Assembly (NCBI RefSeq): GCF_001422365.1
Contig: NZ_LMMT01000009.1
Coordinates: forward strand, 62,001 to 126,000
DNA from: Pseudorhodoferax sp. Leaf265
GTDB taxonomy: Bacteria > Pseudomonadota > Gammaproteobacteria > Burkholderiales > Burkholderiaceae_C
DNA: 64,000 nt
Reading direction: 5' to 3'
Part shown: piece by piece, positions 19,146 through 28,101 of the stretch
Position numbering within the stretch: position 1 is the stretch's first letter
How the letters are laid out: every line of letters begins with the position of its first letter
Notes under the pieces: generated by a model
The model's database searches: none
Seen by the model: the letters and a program-made list of their open reading frames with translations, nothing else
Told to the model about the DNA's origin: nothing
Made by a program: the position numbers and the translations under genes

Positions 19146-19243
19146 GCGTGCTTGTCTCGGGGGTTGGATGGCCGCATTGTCCGGACGGTGCCGGGCCGCA
19201 GGCGAGCCCACATCGCCCAAACGTCCATAGTGTGGAACAAACT

Positions 19244-19266
19244 CGAGTTATTGCGTTGCAGCAACT
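19244..19266. promoter_or_regulatory. Candidate operator between the IclR/flavin reductase genes and the catabolic operon
   Basis: An inverted repeat of two 10-base arms, GAGTTATTGC and GCAGCAACTC, separated by GTT (8 of 10 positions pair). It lies in the 205-bp divergent region, about 85 bp upstream of the solute-binding protein gene. IclR-type regulators bind imperfect palindromes in such regions, so it is a reasonable operator candidate. There is no direct evidence. Confidence 0.4.
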
Positions 19267-19350
19267 CCGACCCGCTCCGTAGAGTCCAGGCCATGCGGCG
19301 CCACCTCCGGCGCCGTCACCGCTTCGCACCTATACGAGGAGAGACATCGG

Positions 19351-20322
19351 ATGAAAGCCCTGACCCTGCTGGCCGCCACGGCCATCGCCTTCGGCCAGTT
19401 CGCCACCCCGGCCCTGGGACAGAGCTGGCCCGACAAACCCGTGCGCCTGGTGCTGCCCTACCCGCCCGGCGGCAACGTCGACAGCGCCGCGCGCGTGATC
19501 AGCGAGCAGTTGCAGCAGGTCTTCAAGCAGCCCTTCATCGTCGACAACAAGCCCGGCGCGGGCGGCCTGATCGCAGGCGAGCACGTGGCCAGGTCGGCAC
19601 CCGACGGCTACACCTTCTTCATGGGCGCCAATGGCCCCATCCTGTTCTCGCCGATCATCTTCCGCCGCGCGGCCTACGACTGGAAGAAGGACTTCACGCC
19701 CGTCGGCTCGGTCTCGTTCACGCCGCTGCTGCTGCAGGTCAACCCCAAGGTTCCGCACAAGACCTTCGCCGAGTTCATGGCCGCGGCCAAGAGCACGCCG
19801 GGGCGCATCACCATGGCCTCGCCCGGTGCGGGCACGACGAACCACCTCGTCAGCGAATACCTGCAGAGGGCCACGGGCGCCAAGTGGACCACCGCCCACT
19901 ACAAGGGCAATGCGCCGGCAACCACCGACCTGCTGGGCGGCCAGGTGGACTTCAACTTCGACCAGCTGTCCGTGGCCCAGCCCTTCATCGCGCAGGGCCG
20001 CACACGCGCGCTGGTGGTGACCTCGGCCAGGCGATTGCCCAGCCTGCCCGACGTGCCCACGCTGGCCGAGTCCGGCTTTCCGGGCTTCAGCGCCGAGACC
20101 TTCACGGGCGTGATGGCACCGGCCGCCACGCCCACGGACATCGTCGTGAAGTTCTCGGCCGCGCTGCAGAAGATCCTGGCGGACAAGACGGTGCAGGAGA
20201 AGTTCGTGAACCTGGGCGCCGAAGCGCGCGCCATGACGCCCGAGCAGTTCGGCCAGTTCCTCGCCAAGGAGGACGCGCAATGGACCAAGGTCATCAAGGA
20301 TTCCAACATCTCCGCGGAATGA
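19351..20322 (+). CDS. Bug/TctC-family periplasmic solute-binding protein
   Basis: A 323-residue exported protein. A signal peptide (MKALTLLAATAIAFGQFATP, cleaved near ALGQ) precedes the Bug signature WPDKPVRLVLPYPPGGNVD, and AGGLIAGEHVARSAPDGYT follows. These proteins bind carboxylates in the periplasm, either for tripartite tricarboxylate transporters or as orphan sensors; they are hugely expanded in Burkholderiales. No tctA/tctB membrane genes are present here. An AGGAGA site precedes the ATG. It heads an operon of ring- or dicarboxylate-degrading enzymes, so the ligand is probably the pathway substrate or an analogue. Confidence 0.92.
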   Translation: MKALTLLAATAIAFGQFATPALGQSWPDKPVRLVLPYPPGGNVDSAARVISEQLQQVFKQPFIVDNKPGAGGLIAGEHVARSAPDGYTFFMGANGPILFSPIIFRRAAYDWKKDFTPVGSVSFTPLLLQVNPKVPHKTFAEFMAAAKSTPGRITMASPGAGTTNHLVSEYLQRATGAKWTTAHYKGNAPATTDLLGGQVDFNFDQLSVAQPFIAQGRTRALVVTSARRLPSLPDVPTLAESGFPGFSAETFTGVMAPAATPTDIVVKFSAALQKILADKTVQEKFVNLGAEARAMTPEQFGQFLAKEDAQWTKVIKDSNISAE

Positions 20323-20738
20323 ACATGGACAACACCCGCCTCACGCGTGCCGCCCCTGCGGGCCGCACCAGCATCTACGTCGAGGGTTTCAGCCACAAGA
20401 ATCCCATCCCCGCGGGCTGCCGCATCGGCCCACTGCTCATGAGCGGCAGCATCCAGGGCAACGACCCGGCCACGGGCAAGCCCGCCGCCACGATCGAGGC
20501 GCAATGCCGGTTCATGCTGGACAACGTGCGCCGCATCGTCGAGGCCGCCGGTGGCAGCACGGACGACATCGTCAAGCTCACGGTCTGGATGAAGGACCGC
20601 ACGCAGCGGCCCGCGCTCAACGCGCCCTGGCTGGAGATGTTCCCCAACCCGGGAACCCGCCCGGCCCGCCACACCATGCAATCGGATCTCGACATGGGCA
20701 AGCTCATCGAGTGCGACTTCACCGCTTACATCCTTTGA
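20319..20738 (+). CDS. RidA/YjgF-family protein
   Basis: A 139-residue RidA-like protein with the family features GPLLMSGSIQGNDPATGKPA, CRFMLDNVRRIVEAAGGSTDDIVKLTVWM and the ending ECDFTAYI. The catalytic Arg region is kept in NPGTRPARHTM. RidA proteins hydrolyse enamine/imine intermediates. Subfamily members in catabolic operons act as dedicated deaminases. The start is the ATG that overlaps the stop of the Bug gene; a second ATG lies 6 bases downstream. Its position suggests an imine or amino intermediate in the pathway. The exact reaction is an inference. Confidence 0.88.
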   Translation: MNMDNTRLTRAAPAGRTSIYVEGFSHKNPIPAGCRIGPLLMSGSIQGNDPATGKPAATIEAQCRFMLDNVRRIVEAAGGSTDDIVKLTVWMKDRTQRPALNAPWLEMFPNPGTRPARHTMQSDLDMGKLIECDFTAYIL

Positions 20739-20773
20739 ACCCCCCAGTCTCCGCGCTGCGCGCTCCGCCAACT

Positions 20774-20793
20774 CCCCTCCGCTGCGCGAGGGG
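20774..20793. repeat. Hairpin-forming intergenic repeat inside the operon
   Basis: The 189-bp gap between the RidA and amidohydrolase genes begins with a C-run and a small stem: CCCCTC and GAGGGG around an 8-base loop. It is embedded in CCCCCAGTCTCC...GCGCACC-type sequence. This style of GC-rich element recurs between genes in Comamonadaceae genomes. It has no T-tract, so it is unlikely to be a terminator; it may affect mRNA stability between the two halves of the operon. Only one copy was seen in the window, so calling it a dispersed repeat rests on recall. Confidence 0.45.
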
Positions 20794-20927
20794 GGCGCAC
20801 CCGGCGTCCTGGCAAAGCCAGTTCCGCGGGTGCACTGGCGTGGCCTGCTCCGCGGCCATTCGCACCGCGCCACGCGCGCCGTTGCCGAGTCTTGCGACCG
20901 TGGCGCCTTGCGCGCACAGAGAAAGTC

Positions 20928-21815
20928 ATGCCTGATTACCTGCCCTTCGACCCCCACCCGCGCGCGCCCAGTCCGCTGCCACCGGCCCTGGCCTGCGACA
21001 GCCAGTTCCATGTGTTCGGCCCGCCCGCGCAGTACCCCGTGCGCCCCGGCGCGGCCTACACCATGCCGACCGCGACCTGGCAGGTCGCACAGGCCCTGCA
21101 CCGCACCCTGGGCATCCAGCGCGGCGTGATCGTGCAGGCCACGACCTACGGCGCCGACCACACCGTGGTGCTGGACGCGCTGGCCGGACTGAACGGCGAT
21201 GGTCCTCGCCATTACGTGGCCTGCGCCAACGCCGCGGTGCTCAGCGAGCGCGACGACGCCTACCTGCACAAGCTGCACGATGCCGGCGTGCGCGGCGCAC
21301 GCTTCACGCGCGCCGGCCTGGGCATCAGCCTCACGCCTGCCGAGCAGCAGCGCGCATTCGACCGCTGCCGCGAGATGGGCTGGTACGTGAAGGTGCAGCC
21401 CGAGGCCAGCGGGATTGCCGAGCAGATCGCGGCCTTCGAGCACCTGGAAATCCCGGTGCTGATCGACCACATGGGCCGGCCCGACCTGGCCCGGGGCGAG
21501 GCCGATCCGGGCCTGGCCAAGCTCGTCGAACTGCTGGGCCGCGGCAACTTCTGGGTCATGCTGTCGCTCTCGGAGAAGACATCCAAGGCCGGCTTCCCGT
21601 GGGACGACGTGGTACCGCTTGCGCGCCGGCTGATCCGCGCCGCGCCCGAGCGCTGCGTCTGGGGCAGCGACTGGCCGCACCCCGTCTCGATCAAGCAGCC
21701 GCCCAACGAGGGCGACCTGGTGGAGCTGGTCTACCGCTTCGCGCCCGACGCCGCCACGCTGCACAAGCTGCTGGTCAGCAACCCCGCCACCTTCTTCGGC
21801 TTCGACACCCCATGA
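20928..21815 (+). CDS. Amidohydrolase-2 family hydrolase (LigI-like)
   Basis: A 295-residue TIM-barrel protein of the amidohydrolase-2 group. Visible elements are DSQFHVFGP near the N terminus, the repeated barrel strands, VLIDHMGRPD with the barrel histidine, and the conserved catalytic-Asp motif CVWGSDWPHP near the C terminus. This pattern fits lactonases such as 2-pyrone-4,6-dicarboxylate hydrolase (LigI) and sugar-acid lactonases, which hydrolyse a cyclic ester without or with one metal. The ATG at 20928 follows an AGAGAAAG site. It overlaps the next gene by 4 bp. A lactone-opening role fits the downstream hydratase and aldolase. Confidence 0.85.
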   Translation: MPDYLPFDPHPRAPSPLPPALACDSQFHVFGPPAQYPVRPGAAYTMPTATWQVAQALHRTLGIQRGVIVQATTYGADHTVVLDALAGLNGDGPRHYVACANAAVLSERDDAYLHKLHDAGVRGARFTRAGLGISLTPAEQQRAFDRCREMGWYVKVQPEASGIAEQIAAFEHLEIPVLIDHMGRPDLARGEADPGLAKLVELLGRGNFWVMLSLSEKTSKAGFPWDDVVPLARRLIRAAPERCVWGSDWPHPVSIKQPPNEGDLVELVYRFAPDAATLHKLLVSNPATFFGFDTP

Positions 21816-22690
21816 AACTCCTCACCTACCGTTCCCAGGGCGCCGTGCGCTGGGGCGCCGCCATCGACGGCGGCATCGTCGACCTGTCGCGCCGCCTGCC
21901 CGGCATCGCCTCGGTCAAGGCCCTGCTCGAAGGCGGCGAGGCCGCGCTGCAGCAGGCGCGTGCCGCGCTGGCCGGCACGCAGCCGGATGTGCAACTGTCC
22001 GACGTGCAACTGCTCGTGCCCGTGCAGCAGCCCGAGAAGATCCTGTGCATCGGCGTGAACTACGCGCACCGCAATGCCGAGTACAAGGACGGCAGTGCGC
22101 TGCCCCAGCACCCCAGCATCTTCGTGCGCTTCCCGGACTCCTTCGTCGGCCATGGCGAGCCGCTGCTGGCGCCGCCCGAGTCGCAGCAGCTGGACTACGA
22201 GGGCGAGATCGTCATCGCCATCGGCCGCAGCGTGCGCCGCGCCGCCTCGCGCGAGGAGGCGCTGGCCGCCATCGGCGGGCTGACCATCATGAACGAGGGC
22301 ACCATCCGCGACTGGGTGCACCACGCCAAGTTCAACGTCACGCAGGGCAAGAACTGGCAGGGCTCGGGCGCCATCGGCCCCTGGATCGTCACGGCCGACG
22401 AACTCACCGCCGGCTACGACAGCCTGCACCTCACGACCCACGTGAACGGCGAGCTGCGCCAGGACGACACCACGGCCAACCTGATGTTCGACTTCGCGCA
22501 CCTGGTCACCTACCTGTCGACCTTCATCACGCTCAAGCCCGGCGACCTGATCGCCACCGGCACGCCGATCGGCGCCGGCGTGCGCTTCGATCCGCCGCGT
22601 TTCCTCCAGGCCGGCGACCGCGTGGAAGTCACGGTGGACGGCATCGGCACGCTCTCCAACCCCGTGCGCGACGAGGAGGTGACGCGATGA
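21812..22690 (+). CDS. Fumarylacetoacetate hydrolase-family enzyme
   Basis: A 292-residue FAH-fold protein. The short N-terminal domain (MKLLTYRSQGAVRWGAAIDG) precedes the catalytic domain with KILCIGVNYAHRNAEY, the metal-binding acidic residues in LDYEGEIVIAIG, and TLKPGDLIATGTPIGAG. Family members cleave or decarboxylate beta-diketo acids or isomerise 2-oxo-ene-dioates (HpaG-like). ATGA overlaps with both neighbours imply tight translational coupling. In the homoprotocatechuate route this fold supplies the decarboxylase/isomerase before the hydratase, which matches the gene order here. Confidence 0.9.
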   Translation: MKLLTYRSQGAVRWGAAIDGGIVDLSRRLPGIASVKALLEGGEAALQQARAALAGTQPDVQLSDVQLLVPVQQPEKILCIGVNYAHRNAEYKDGSALPQHPSIFVRFPDSFVGHGEPLLAPPESQQLDYEGEIVIAIGRSVRRAASREEALAAIGGLTIMNEGTIRDWVHHAKFNVTQGKNWQGSGAIGPWIVTADELTAGYDSLHLTTHVNGELRQDDTTANLMFDFAHLVTYLSTFITLKPGDLIATGTPIGAGVRFDPPRFLQAGDRVEVTVDGIGTLSNPVRDEEVTR

Positions 22691-23499
22691 GCCTGGACAC
22701 CGCCACCATCGAGGCCATCGCCGCCCAGCTGCAGCAGGCCGAGGAGACCCGCCAGCCCTGCCCCATCGTCTCGCTGCAGCACCCGGGCATGCAGATCGAG
22801 GACGCCTACGCAGTCCAGGCCGCCTGGATGGCGCTCAAGCAGCGCGCGGGCCGCCGCGTGAAAGGACACAAGATCGGTCTCACCTCCAAGGCCATGCAGC
22901 GCGCGGTGGGCATCGGTGAGCCCGACTTCGGCGTCCTGCTGGACGACATGTTCTTCCGCGATGGCGCGGTGATCCCCACGGACCGCTACCTCGCGCTGCG
23001 CATCGAGGCCGAGCTGGCCTTCGTACTCGACAAGCCGCTCTCGGGCCCGGACTGCACGCTGTTCGACGTGCTCGATGCCACGGCCTATGTCACGCCGGCG
23101 CTCGAGATCCTGGACGCGCGCATGCACCGCGTGGACCCGGTCACGAAAAAGCTGCGGACCGTGCTCGACACCATCTCCGACAACGCCGCCAATTGCGCGC
23201 TGGTGCTGGGCGGGCGGCCGTTCAAGCCGCAGCTCGTCAATGCCGACATGCGCCGCATCGGTGCCATCGTCAGCAAGAACGGCGAGGTCGAGGAGACGGG
23301 CCTGGCGGCCGGCGTGCTGAACCACCCCGGCTACGGCGTCGCCTGGCTGGCCAACCGGCTGCACCGCCACGGCGTGACGCTGCAGGCCGGCGAGGTGGTG
23401 CTGGCGGGTTCGTTCATCCGCCCGATCGAGGTTGCCAAGGGCGATACCATCGTCGCGGACTATGGTGACTTCGGCACGGTGTCGTGCCATTTCGGATGA
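22687..23499 (+). CDS. hpaH: 2-oxo-hepta-3-ene-1,7-dioate hydratase-like (HpaH family)
   Basis: A 270-residue member of the HpaH/MhpD hydratase family. Diagnostic stretches are [33 protein letters not shown], the metal-ligand region [14 protein letters not shown], and [21 protein letters not shown]. The reaction would be Mg-dependent addition of water to a 2-oxo-3-ene (di)carboxylate to give the 4-hydroxy-2-oxo acid, the substrate of the next gene's aldolase. Length and motifs are closest to the heptenedioate branch. It overlaps both neighbours by 4 bp. Confidence 0.88.
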   Translation: MSLDTATIEAIAAQLQQAEETRQPCPIVSLQHPGMQIEDAYAVQAAWMALKQRAGRRVKGHKIGLTSKAMQRAVGIGEPDFGVLLDDMFFRDGAVIPTDRYLALRIEAELAFVLDKPLSGPDCTLFDVLDATAYVTPALEILDARMHRVDPVTKKLRTVLDTISDNAANCALVLGGRPFKPQLVNADMRRIGAIVSKNGEVEETGLAAGVLNHPGYGVAWLANRLHRHGVTLQAGEVVLAGSFIRPIEVAKGDTIVADYGDFGTVSCHFG

Positions 23500-24302
23500 A
23501 CAGAAGCATGGGCAATCCCTTCAAGGCCGCACTGGCCGCTGGCCAACCCCAGATCGGCCTGTGGCTCTCGCTGGCCGAGGCCTACACGGCCGAGATCTGC
23601 GCCACGGCCGGGTTCGACTGGCTGCTGGTCGATGGCGAGCACGCGCCCAACGACCTGCGCGGCATCCTCGCGCAGCTGCAAGCCGTGGCGCCCTACCGCG
23701 CCCAGCCCGTGGTGCGCGCGGTGGAAGGCAGCACGGCGCTGGTCAAGCAACTGCTGGACATCGGCGCGTGCAACCTGCTCGTGCCCATGGTCGACACGGC
23801 CGAGCAGGCACGTGCCATGGTGGCCGCCACGCGCTACCCGCCCGAGGGCGTGCGCGGCGTGGGCTCGGCCATCGCGCGCGCCTCGCGCTGGAACACGCGC
23901 GCCCGCTACCTGGACGAAGCCAACGCCGAGGTCTGCCTGCTGGTGCAGGCCGAGACCGCCACGGCGCTGCGCAACCTGGAGGCGATCTGCGCCGTCGATG
24001 GCGTCGATGGTGTCTTCATCGGCCCGGCGGACCTGGCCGCCTCCATGGGCCACCGCGGCAACCCAGGCCACCCCGAGGTGCAGGCCGCCATCGAGAACGG
24101 CATCGCCACCATCGTCGCCAGCGGCAAGGCCGCCGGCATCCTGACGGGCGATGCGGCGCTTGCACGCCGCTATCTGGCGCTGGGCGCGCGCTTCGTGGCG
24201 GTCGGTGTGGATGTGAGCCTGCTGGCCCAGGCCACGCGCCAGCTGGCGACCGACTTCGGTCTCGGACGGAACGGCACGCCAGGCGACCGCTCCGGCTACT
24301 GA
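23496..24302 (+). CDS. hpaI: HpaI-type 4-hydroxy-2-oxo-dioate aldolase
   Basis: A 268-residue HpcH/HpaI class II aldolase. Clear family motifs are [33 protein letters not shown], here seen in two pieces around the metal-binding EH, then [30 protein letters not shown] and [12 protein letters not shown]. It should split 4-hydroxy-2-oxo-heptane-1,7-dioate (or a close analogue) into pyruvate and an aldehyde. The start at 23496 overlaps the stop of the hydratase. It is the last gene of the operon. A small 5-3-5 palindrome (CCAGA, AAG, TCTGG, 24365-24377) follows downstream. Confidence 0.9.
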   Translation: MNRSMGNPFKAALAAGQPQIGLWLSLAEAYTAEICATAGFDWLLVDGEHAPNDLRGILAQLQAVAPYRAQPVVRAVEGSTALVKQLLDIGACNLLVPMVDTAEQARAMVAATRYPPEGVRGVGSAIARASRWNTRARYLDEANAEVCLLVQAETATALRNLEAICAVDGVDGVFIGPADLAASMGHRGNPGHPEVQAAIENGIATIVASGKAAGILTGDAALARRYLALGARFVAVGVDVSLLAQATRQLATDFGLGRNGTPGDRSGY

Positions 24303-24409
24303 GTCGCGGCTGAACCCGGCCCAGCGGCGTCCGGTTCACGCAACCGGCGACACCTGTATGCAGTCCAGAAAGTCTGGCGAACTGTGCAAAAGTCATCAGA
24401 TCAGGCGGA

Positions 24410-24438
24410 TTGACCACCGCATATGTGTGAAATAAGAG
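24410..24438 (+). promoter_or_regulatory. Possible sigma-70 promoter for the PAS histidine kinase gene
   Basis: In the 205-bp gap after the aldolase gene, TTGACC is followed after 17 bases by TAAGAG, about 70 bp before the kinase start. The -35 match is good; the -10 match is weak. The local sequence is noticeably more AT-rich than its surroundings, which supports a promoter. Nothing else recognisable is in this gap. Confidence 0.35.
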
Positions 24439-24507
24439 CGAGTTGCTTCCTATAGTGGCGCAGCCGCTGCGCCAGCGCAGCCCCTCCATCCAGCCAGGCC
24501 CCAGGGG

Positions 24508-26175
24508 ATGCCGACCTCTCCGCTTTCGCCGCCACCCAGCCCGCCGTTCGGCATGGTCACGCTCGAGCTCGTGTGCCTGGCACTGGTGTTTCTGCTGACC
24601 CTGGCGGTGGTGGTCGCATGGCGGCAGTGGCGTGCGCTGCGCGCTGCTCGCCACGTGTCGCCGCAGCCGGGCGAGGCGGCCGAGGTGCTGCGGCAACGGC
24701 AGGCCGCCGATGACGCCACCGCAAGCACCGTGGAGAGCTTGCGGACCGCTGCACTCCAGGCCCGGCAGCGCGAGACCCTGTATGCCTCGCTGATCAACAG
24801 CATGCCAGGCGCGGCCTACCGCTGCACCGCCGATGAGAACTGGACCGTGCTGTTCATCAGCGAGGCCGTGCAGTCGCTGTCGGGCTGGTCGCCGGCCGAC
24901 TACCTGGCCGCCCCCGAGCTGCTGCGCGAGCTGGTGCACCCGGACGACCATGCGCGCGTGACCGCGGAAGTGCAGGCCGCCCTCGATGCCGACCGCAGCT
25001 ACACGCTCGAGTACCGCGCCGTGCACCGCGCCGGCCACAGCTTCTGGGCCTGGGAGCGCGGCAAGGCCGTGCGCGATGCCACGGGCCGCGTGCTCTGGCT
25101 GGACGGGGTGGTGGTGGACATCAGCGAGCGCAAGGCCATGGAGCAGGCGCTGCGCGACGCCAAGGACCGCGCCGAGCAGGCCGTGGCGGCCAAGACCACC
25201 TTCCTCGCCAACATGGGCCACGAGGTGCGCACGCCGCTGAACGCCATCATCGGCTTCTCCGAGATCGTGCTGCGCAACGAGCTCGACACGCTGCAGCGCC
25301 AGTACGTCTTCAAGGTGCGCCAGGCCGCCACCGCGCTGCTGCGGCTCATGAACGACATCCTGGACATGGCCAAGCTCGAACGCAGCCAGCTGCAGTGCGA
25401 AACGGCCGACTTCTCGTTGCGCGCCCTCGCGCAGGAGGCCCTGGCCCTCCAGCACGCGGCGGCCGAGCGCAAGGGCCTGGCGCTGCGGCTGGACACCGAG
25501 CCCGGCATGGCCGACGCCTTCCGGGGCGATGGCGCGCGGCTGCGCCAGGTGCTGGACAAGCTGCTGGACAACGCCGTCAAGTTCACCGAACAGGGCACCG
25601 TGCGGCTGCAGCTGGCGCGCCAGCAGGGCCAGGTGCTGCTGGCCGTGCACGACACCGGCATCGGCATCGCAGCGCAGGACCAGGCCCGCATCTTCGAAGC
25701 CTTTTCCCAGGCCGATGGTTCAGCCAGCCGGCGCTTCGGCGGCACGGGCCTGGGCGTCACGCTGGCGCGGCAACTGGTCGAACGCATGGGCGGCACGCTG
25801 ACGCTGCAGAGCACGCCCGGCCAGGGCAGCGTGTTCCGCGTGCTGGTGCCGCTGCAGGACGGCACCGTGCCGCGGACCACGCAGGCCGGCGACGGCGCGC
25901 CTTCCGCCCCCCTGCACGAGGCACCCTTGCCCGCCGGCCTGCAGGCGCTGTTCGATGCGCCCGATCCCGACGCGCAGCCCTGGCACGACTCGCTGCGTGC
26001 CACGGCGGCGGCCCTGCGCAACGGCGAGCAGGGCGAGGCAGACCTGCCCGTCCTGCTGCAACGCCTGCGCGGCCAGGGGCTCGCGCAGCACGCGGCCCAG
26101 GTGGAACAGGCGCTGGCCCGGTTCGACCTGGACCGTGCGGCCGAGCTGCTGGAAGCGCTGCCGGCGCGGCGTTAA
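24508..26175 (+). CDS. PAS-domain sensor histidine kinase
   Basis: A 555-residue membrane kinase. One N-terminal transmembrane segment (LELVCLALVFLLTLAVVVAW) precedes a PAS/PAC sensor (NSMPGAAYRCTADENW, then VDISERKAMEQAL). A HisKA domain carries the phospho-acceptor His238 in NMGHEVRTPLNAIIGFSE, and the HATPase domain has the N-box LDNAVKFTEQG, DTGIGIA, FEAFSQADGSASRRFGGTGLG. About 100 C-terminal residues look like a small Hpt-like helical tail without an evident receiver. No response regulator gene is adjacent, so it is an orphan kinase. The ATG at 24508 is used, with a later ATG (24553) as alternative. Its stop overlaps the convergent hydroxylase stop. Confidence 0.9.
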   Translation: MPTSPLSPPPSPPFGMVTLELVCLALVFLLTLAVVVAWRQWRALRAARHVSPQPGEAAEVLRQRQAADDATASTVESLRTAALQARQRETLYASLINSMPGAAYRCTADENWTVLFISEAVQSLSGWSPADYLAAPELLRELVHPDDHARVTAEVQAALDADRSYTLEYRAVHRAGHSFWAWERGKAVRDATGRVLWLDGVVVDISERKAMEQALRDAKDRAEQAVAAKTTFLANMGHEVRTPLNAIIGFSEIVLRNELDTLQRQYVFKVRQAATALLRLMNDILDMAKLERSQLQCETADFSLRALAQEALALQHAAAERKGLALRLDTEPGMADAFRGDGARLRQVLDKLLDNAVKFTEQGTVRLQLARQQGQVLLAVHDTGIGIAAQDQARIFEAFSQADGSASRRFGGTGLGVTLARQLVERMGGTLTLQSTPGQGSVFRVLVPLQDGTVPRTTQAGDGAPSAPLHEAPLPAGLQALFDAPDPDAQPWHDSLRATAAALRNGEQGEADLPVLLQRLRGQGLAQHAAQVEQALARFDLDRAAELLEALPARR

Positions 26176-28073
26176 GCCGCCTGCATGAAGCCAGCGAAGA
26201 AGCTGGCCAGCGCCTGGTGCGCATCCAGCGGCAGAACCTGCGCCACGTACTGGTCCGGCCGTACCACCACCAGCGCCCCGCTTGCGCGGGCGATGCCGCG
26301 CAACGCGTAGATGTCCTGCCCCGGCCTGTCGTCGGCCGCGAAGACCTTCTCGTAGTCGATGAGGCCATGCCGGCCCTTGCGCGGCAGCAGCAGCGGCGGC
26401 ATGGTTTCCAGAGCCACTTCGTCGTACCGCTGCGGGAACACGGCGCGCAGGTCGAACACGGCGTCCGGGTCCTGGCCAGCCGGCGTGTAGCGGCGCACCG
26501 GCGAGTCCGGCGCCTCGGCCAGGAAGCGGCACAGGGCACGCAGGCCGGTGGTGGCATTCCGGTGGTCGCCAGCCGCGGCGAAGGCGTACAGCCGCCAGCG
26601 GCCGTCGGCGCGCGCCACGTGGCCCAGTTGCAGCGGCCTGGCATCGGCCACGCGCACCACGGGCGCGGAGTGAAAGCGCGTGCCGACCTCAAAGCCGCTG
26701 GCCAGCGCCTGGTGCGCGGCGTCGCCGCAGACCAGCGAGGGCCGGTACTGCGTACCCACGCCGGCCGTGAAGCGGCCATGCTGCTCGAAGTAGCGCTGGA
26801 AGGCCTTGGGGTCCACGCCACCGGCGCCGCCCTCGGCGGGCCGGTCGCTGAACATGCGCGCCCAGTCGCGGTCGAAGTCGATGAGCTGCTGGGCCACGGC
26901 CTGGCGCTCTTCGGTGTAGCTGCTCAGCAGTGCCGGGGTGCACTGGCCGCGCAGCACGGCCGCCAGCTTCCAGCCCAGGTTGAAGCTGTCCTGCATGGAG
27001 ACGTTCATGCCCTGCCCGGCTTTGGGGCTGTGGGTGTGGCAGGCGTCGCCGGCGATGAACACGCGCGGCAGTTGCTGGGCCGCCCGCTCGGCCGGCACGT
27101 CGTCGTAGCGGTCGCAGATGCGCTGGCCGATCTCGTAGACCGACCACCAGGGCACGTCCTTCACCTCCAGGCTGTAAGGATGCAGGATGCGCTGCGCCGC
27201 GGCGATCAGTTGCTCCAGCGTGATGCCACGCTGGGCGGCGCGCTCGTCCTCGCCCAGCTTGTCCATCTCCACGTACAGGCGCACGAGGTAGCCGCCCTCG
27301 CGCGGGATCACGAGCAGGTTGCCGTGTTCGGACTGCACGGCCACCTTGCTGCGGATGTCGGGAAAGTCGGTCACGGCGAGCAGGTCCATCACGCCCCAGG
27401 CCTGGTTGGCCGAGTCGCCCACGAGTTGCCGACCGATGGCCTTGCGCACGGCGCTGCGCGCGCCGTCGCAGCCAACCACGTAGCGGGCGCGCACGGTCTC
27501 GGTCTGGTCCGACCCGTCACGCGCGAGCCGCACCGTCACGGGATGGTCGGCGGCCTGCGCATCCACCGCCACATCGACCACGCTGCGGCCGTAGTAAGGC
27601 GCCATGCGGCCGGGCGCGTTGCGCATCTGCTCCAGGTAGGAGTCGTGCACGCGCGCCTGGTTCAGCACGACGTGCGGGAATTCGGAAAGCCCGTCCGGCG
27701 TGTCCTGCACGCGGCCGTGGCGCACGATGCCGCCGCCCTGGGCGCCGGGCTTCCAGAAGGTCACCTCGTTGATCCAGCAGGCCTCCTGCAGCACGCGCTC
27801 GCTGAAGCCGAAGGCCTCGAACATCTCCATCGTGCGGCAGGCGATGCCGTCGGCCTGGCCCAGCTGCAGCGGGCCGCCCTTGGCTTCCACGATGCAGCTA
27901 CGGATGTCGGGGAAGGCGGCCAGCTGTGCCGCCAGCGTGAGGCCGGCCGGGCCGCAGCCCACGATCAGCACGTCCACCTCGGCCGGCGGCCGGTCCTGAG
28001 GCTGTTGCGAAGCGGCCGAAGCGGGCCGGACGCGGGGATCGCCGGGCTGAAAGCCGTCCAGATGGAATTGCAT
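26172..28073 (-). CDS. FAD-dependent aromatic monooxygenase (phenol/3-hydroxybenzoate hydroxylase family)
   Basis: A 633-residue class A flavoprotein hydroxylase. The N-terminal Rossmann motif is VDVLIVGCGPAGLTLAAQLA, the DG motif is VGCDGARSAVRKAIG, and the FAD-ribityl motif is FIAGDACHTHSPKAGQGMN. A C-terminal thioredoxin-like domain of about 170 residues completes the phenol-hydroxylase layout. Length and the GDACHTHSPKAGQGMN motif match MobA-type 3-hydroxybenzoate 4-monooxygenases (about 640 residues) and phenol 2-monooxygenases. It uses NAD(P)H and O2 to ortho-hydroxylate a phenol. The ATG at 28073 follows AGGAGA. It diverges from a MarR-type regulator that probably represses it. Confidence 0.9.
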   Translation of the reverse strand: MQFHLDGFQPGDPRVRPASAASQQPQDRPPAEVDVLIVGCGPAGLTLAAQLAAFPDIRSCIVEAKGGPLQLGQADGIACRTMEMFEAFGFSERVLQEACWINEVTFWKPGAQGGGIVRHGRVQDTPDGLSEFPHVVLNQARVHDSYLEQMRNAPGRMAPYYGRSVVDVAVDAQAADHPVTVRLARDGSDQTETVRARYVVGCDGARSAVRKAIGRQLVGDSANQAWGVMDLLAVTDFPDIRSKVAVQSEHGNLLVIPREGGYLVRLYVEMDKLGEDERAAQRGITLEQLIAAAQRILHPYSLEVKDVPWWSVYEIGQRICDRYDDVPAERAAQQLPRVFIAGDACHTHSPKAGQGMNVSMQDSFNLGWKLAAVLRGQCTPALLSSYTEERQAVAQQLIDFDRDWARMFSDRPAEGGAGGVDPKAFQRYFEQHGRFTAGVGTQYRPSLVCGDAAHQALASGFEVGTRFHSAPVVRVADARPLQLGHVARADGRWRLYAFAAAGDHRNATTGLRALCRFLAEAPDSPVRRYTPAGQDPDAVFDLRAVFPQRYDEVALETMPPLLLPRKGRHGLIDYEKVFAADDRPGQDIYALRGIARASGALVVVRPDQYVAQVLPLDAHQALASFFAGFMQAA

Positions 28074-28101
28074 GACGTGTCTCCTGTTGAGGCCAATTTC
28101 C

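Noticed and set aside
19351-24302. A complete homoprotocatechuate (hpa) degradation operon.
   Set aside because: The extradiol dioxygenase, semialdehyde dehydrogenase and isomerase HpaF are absent, and a lactonase and RidA are present instead.
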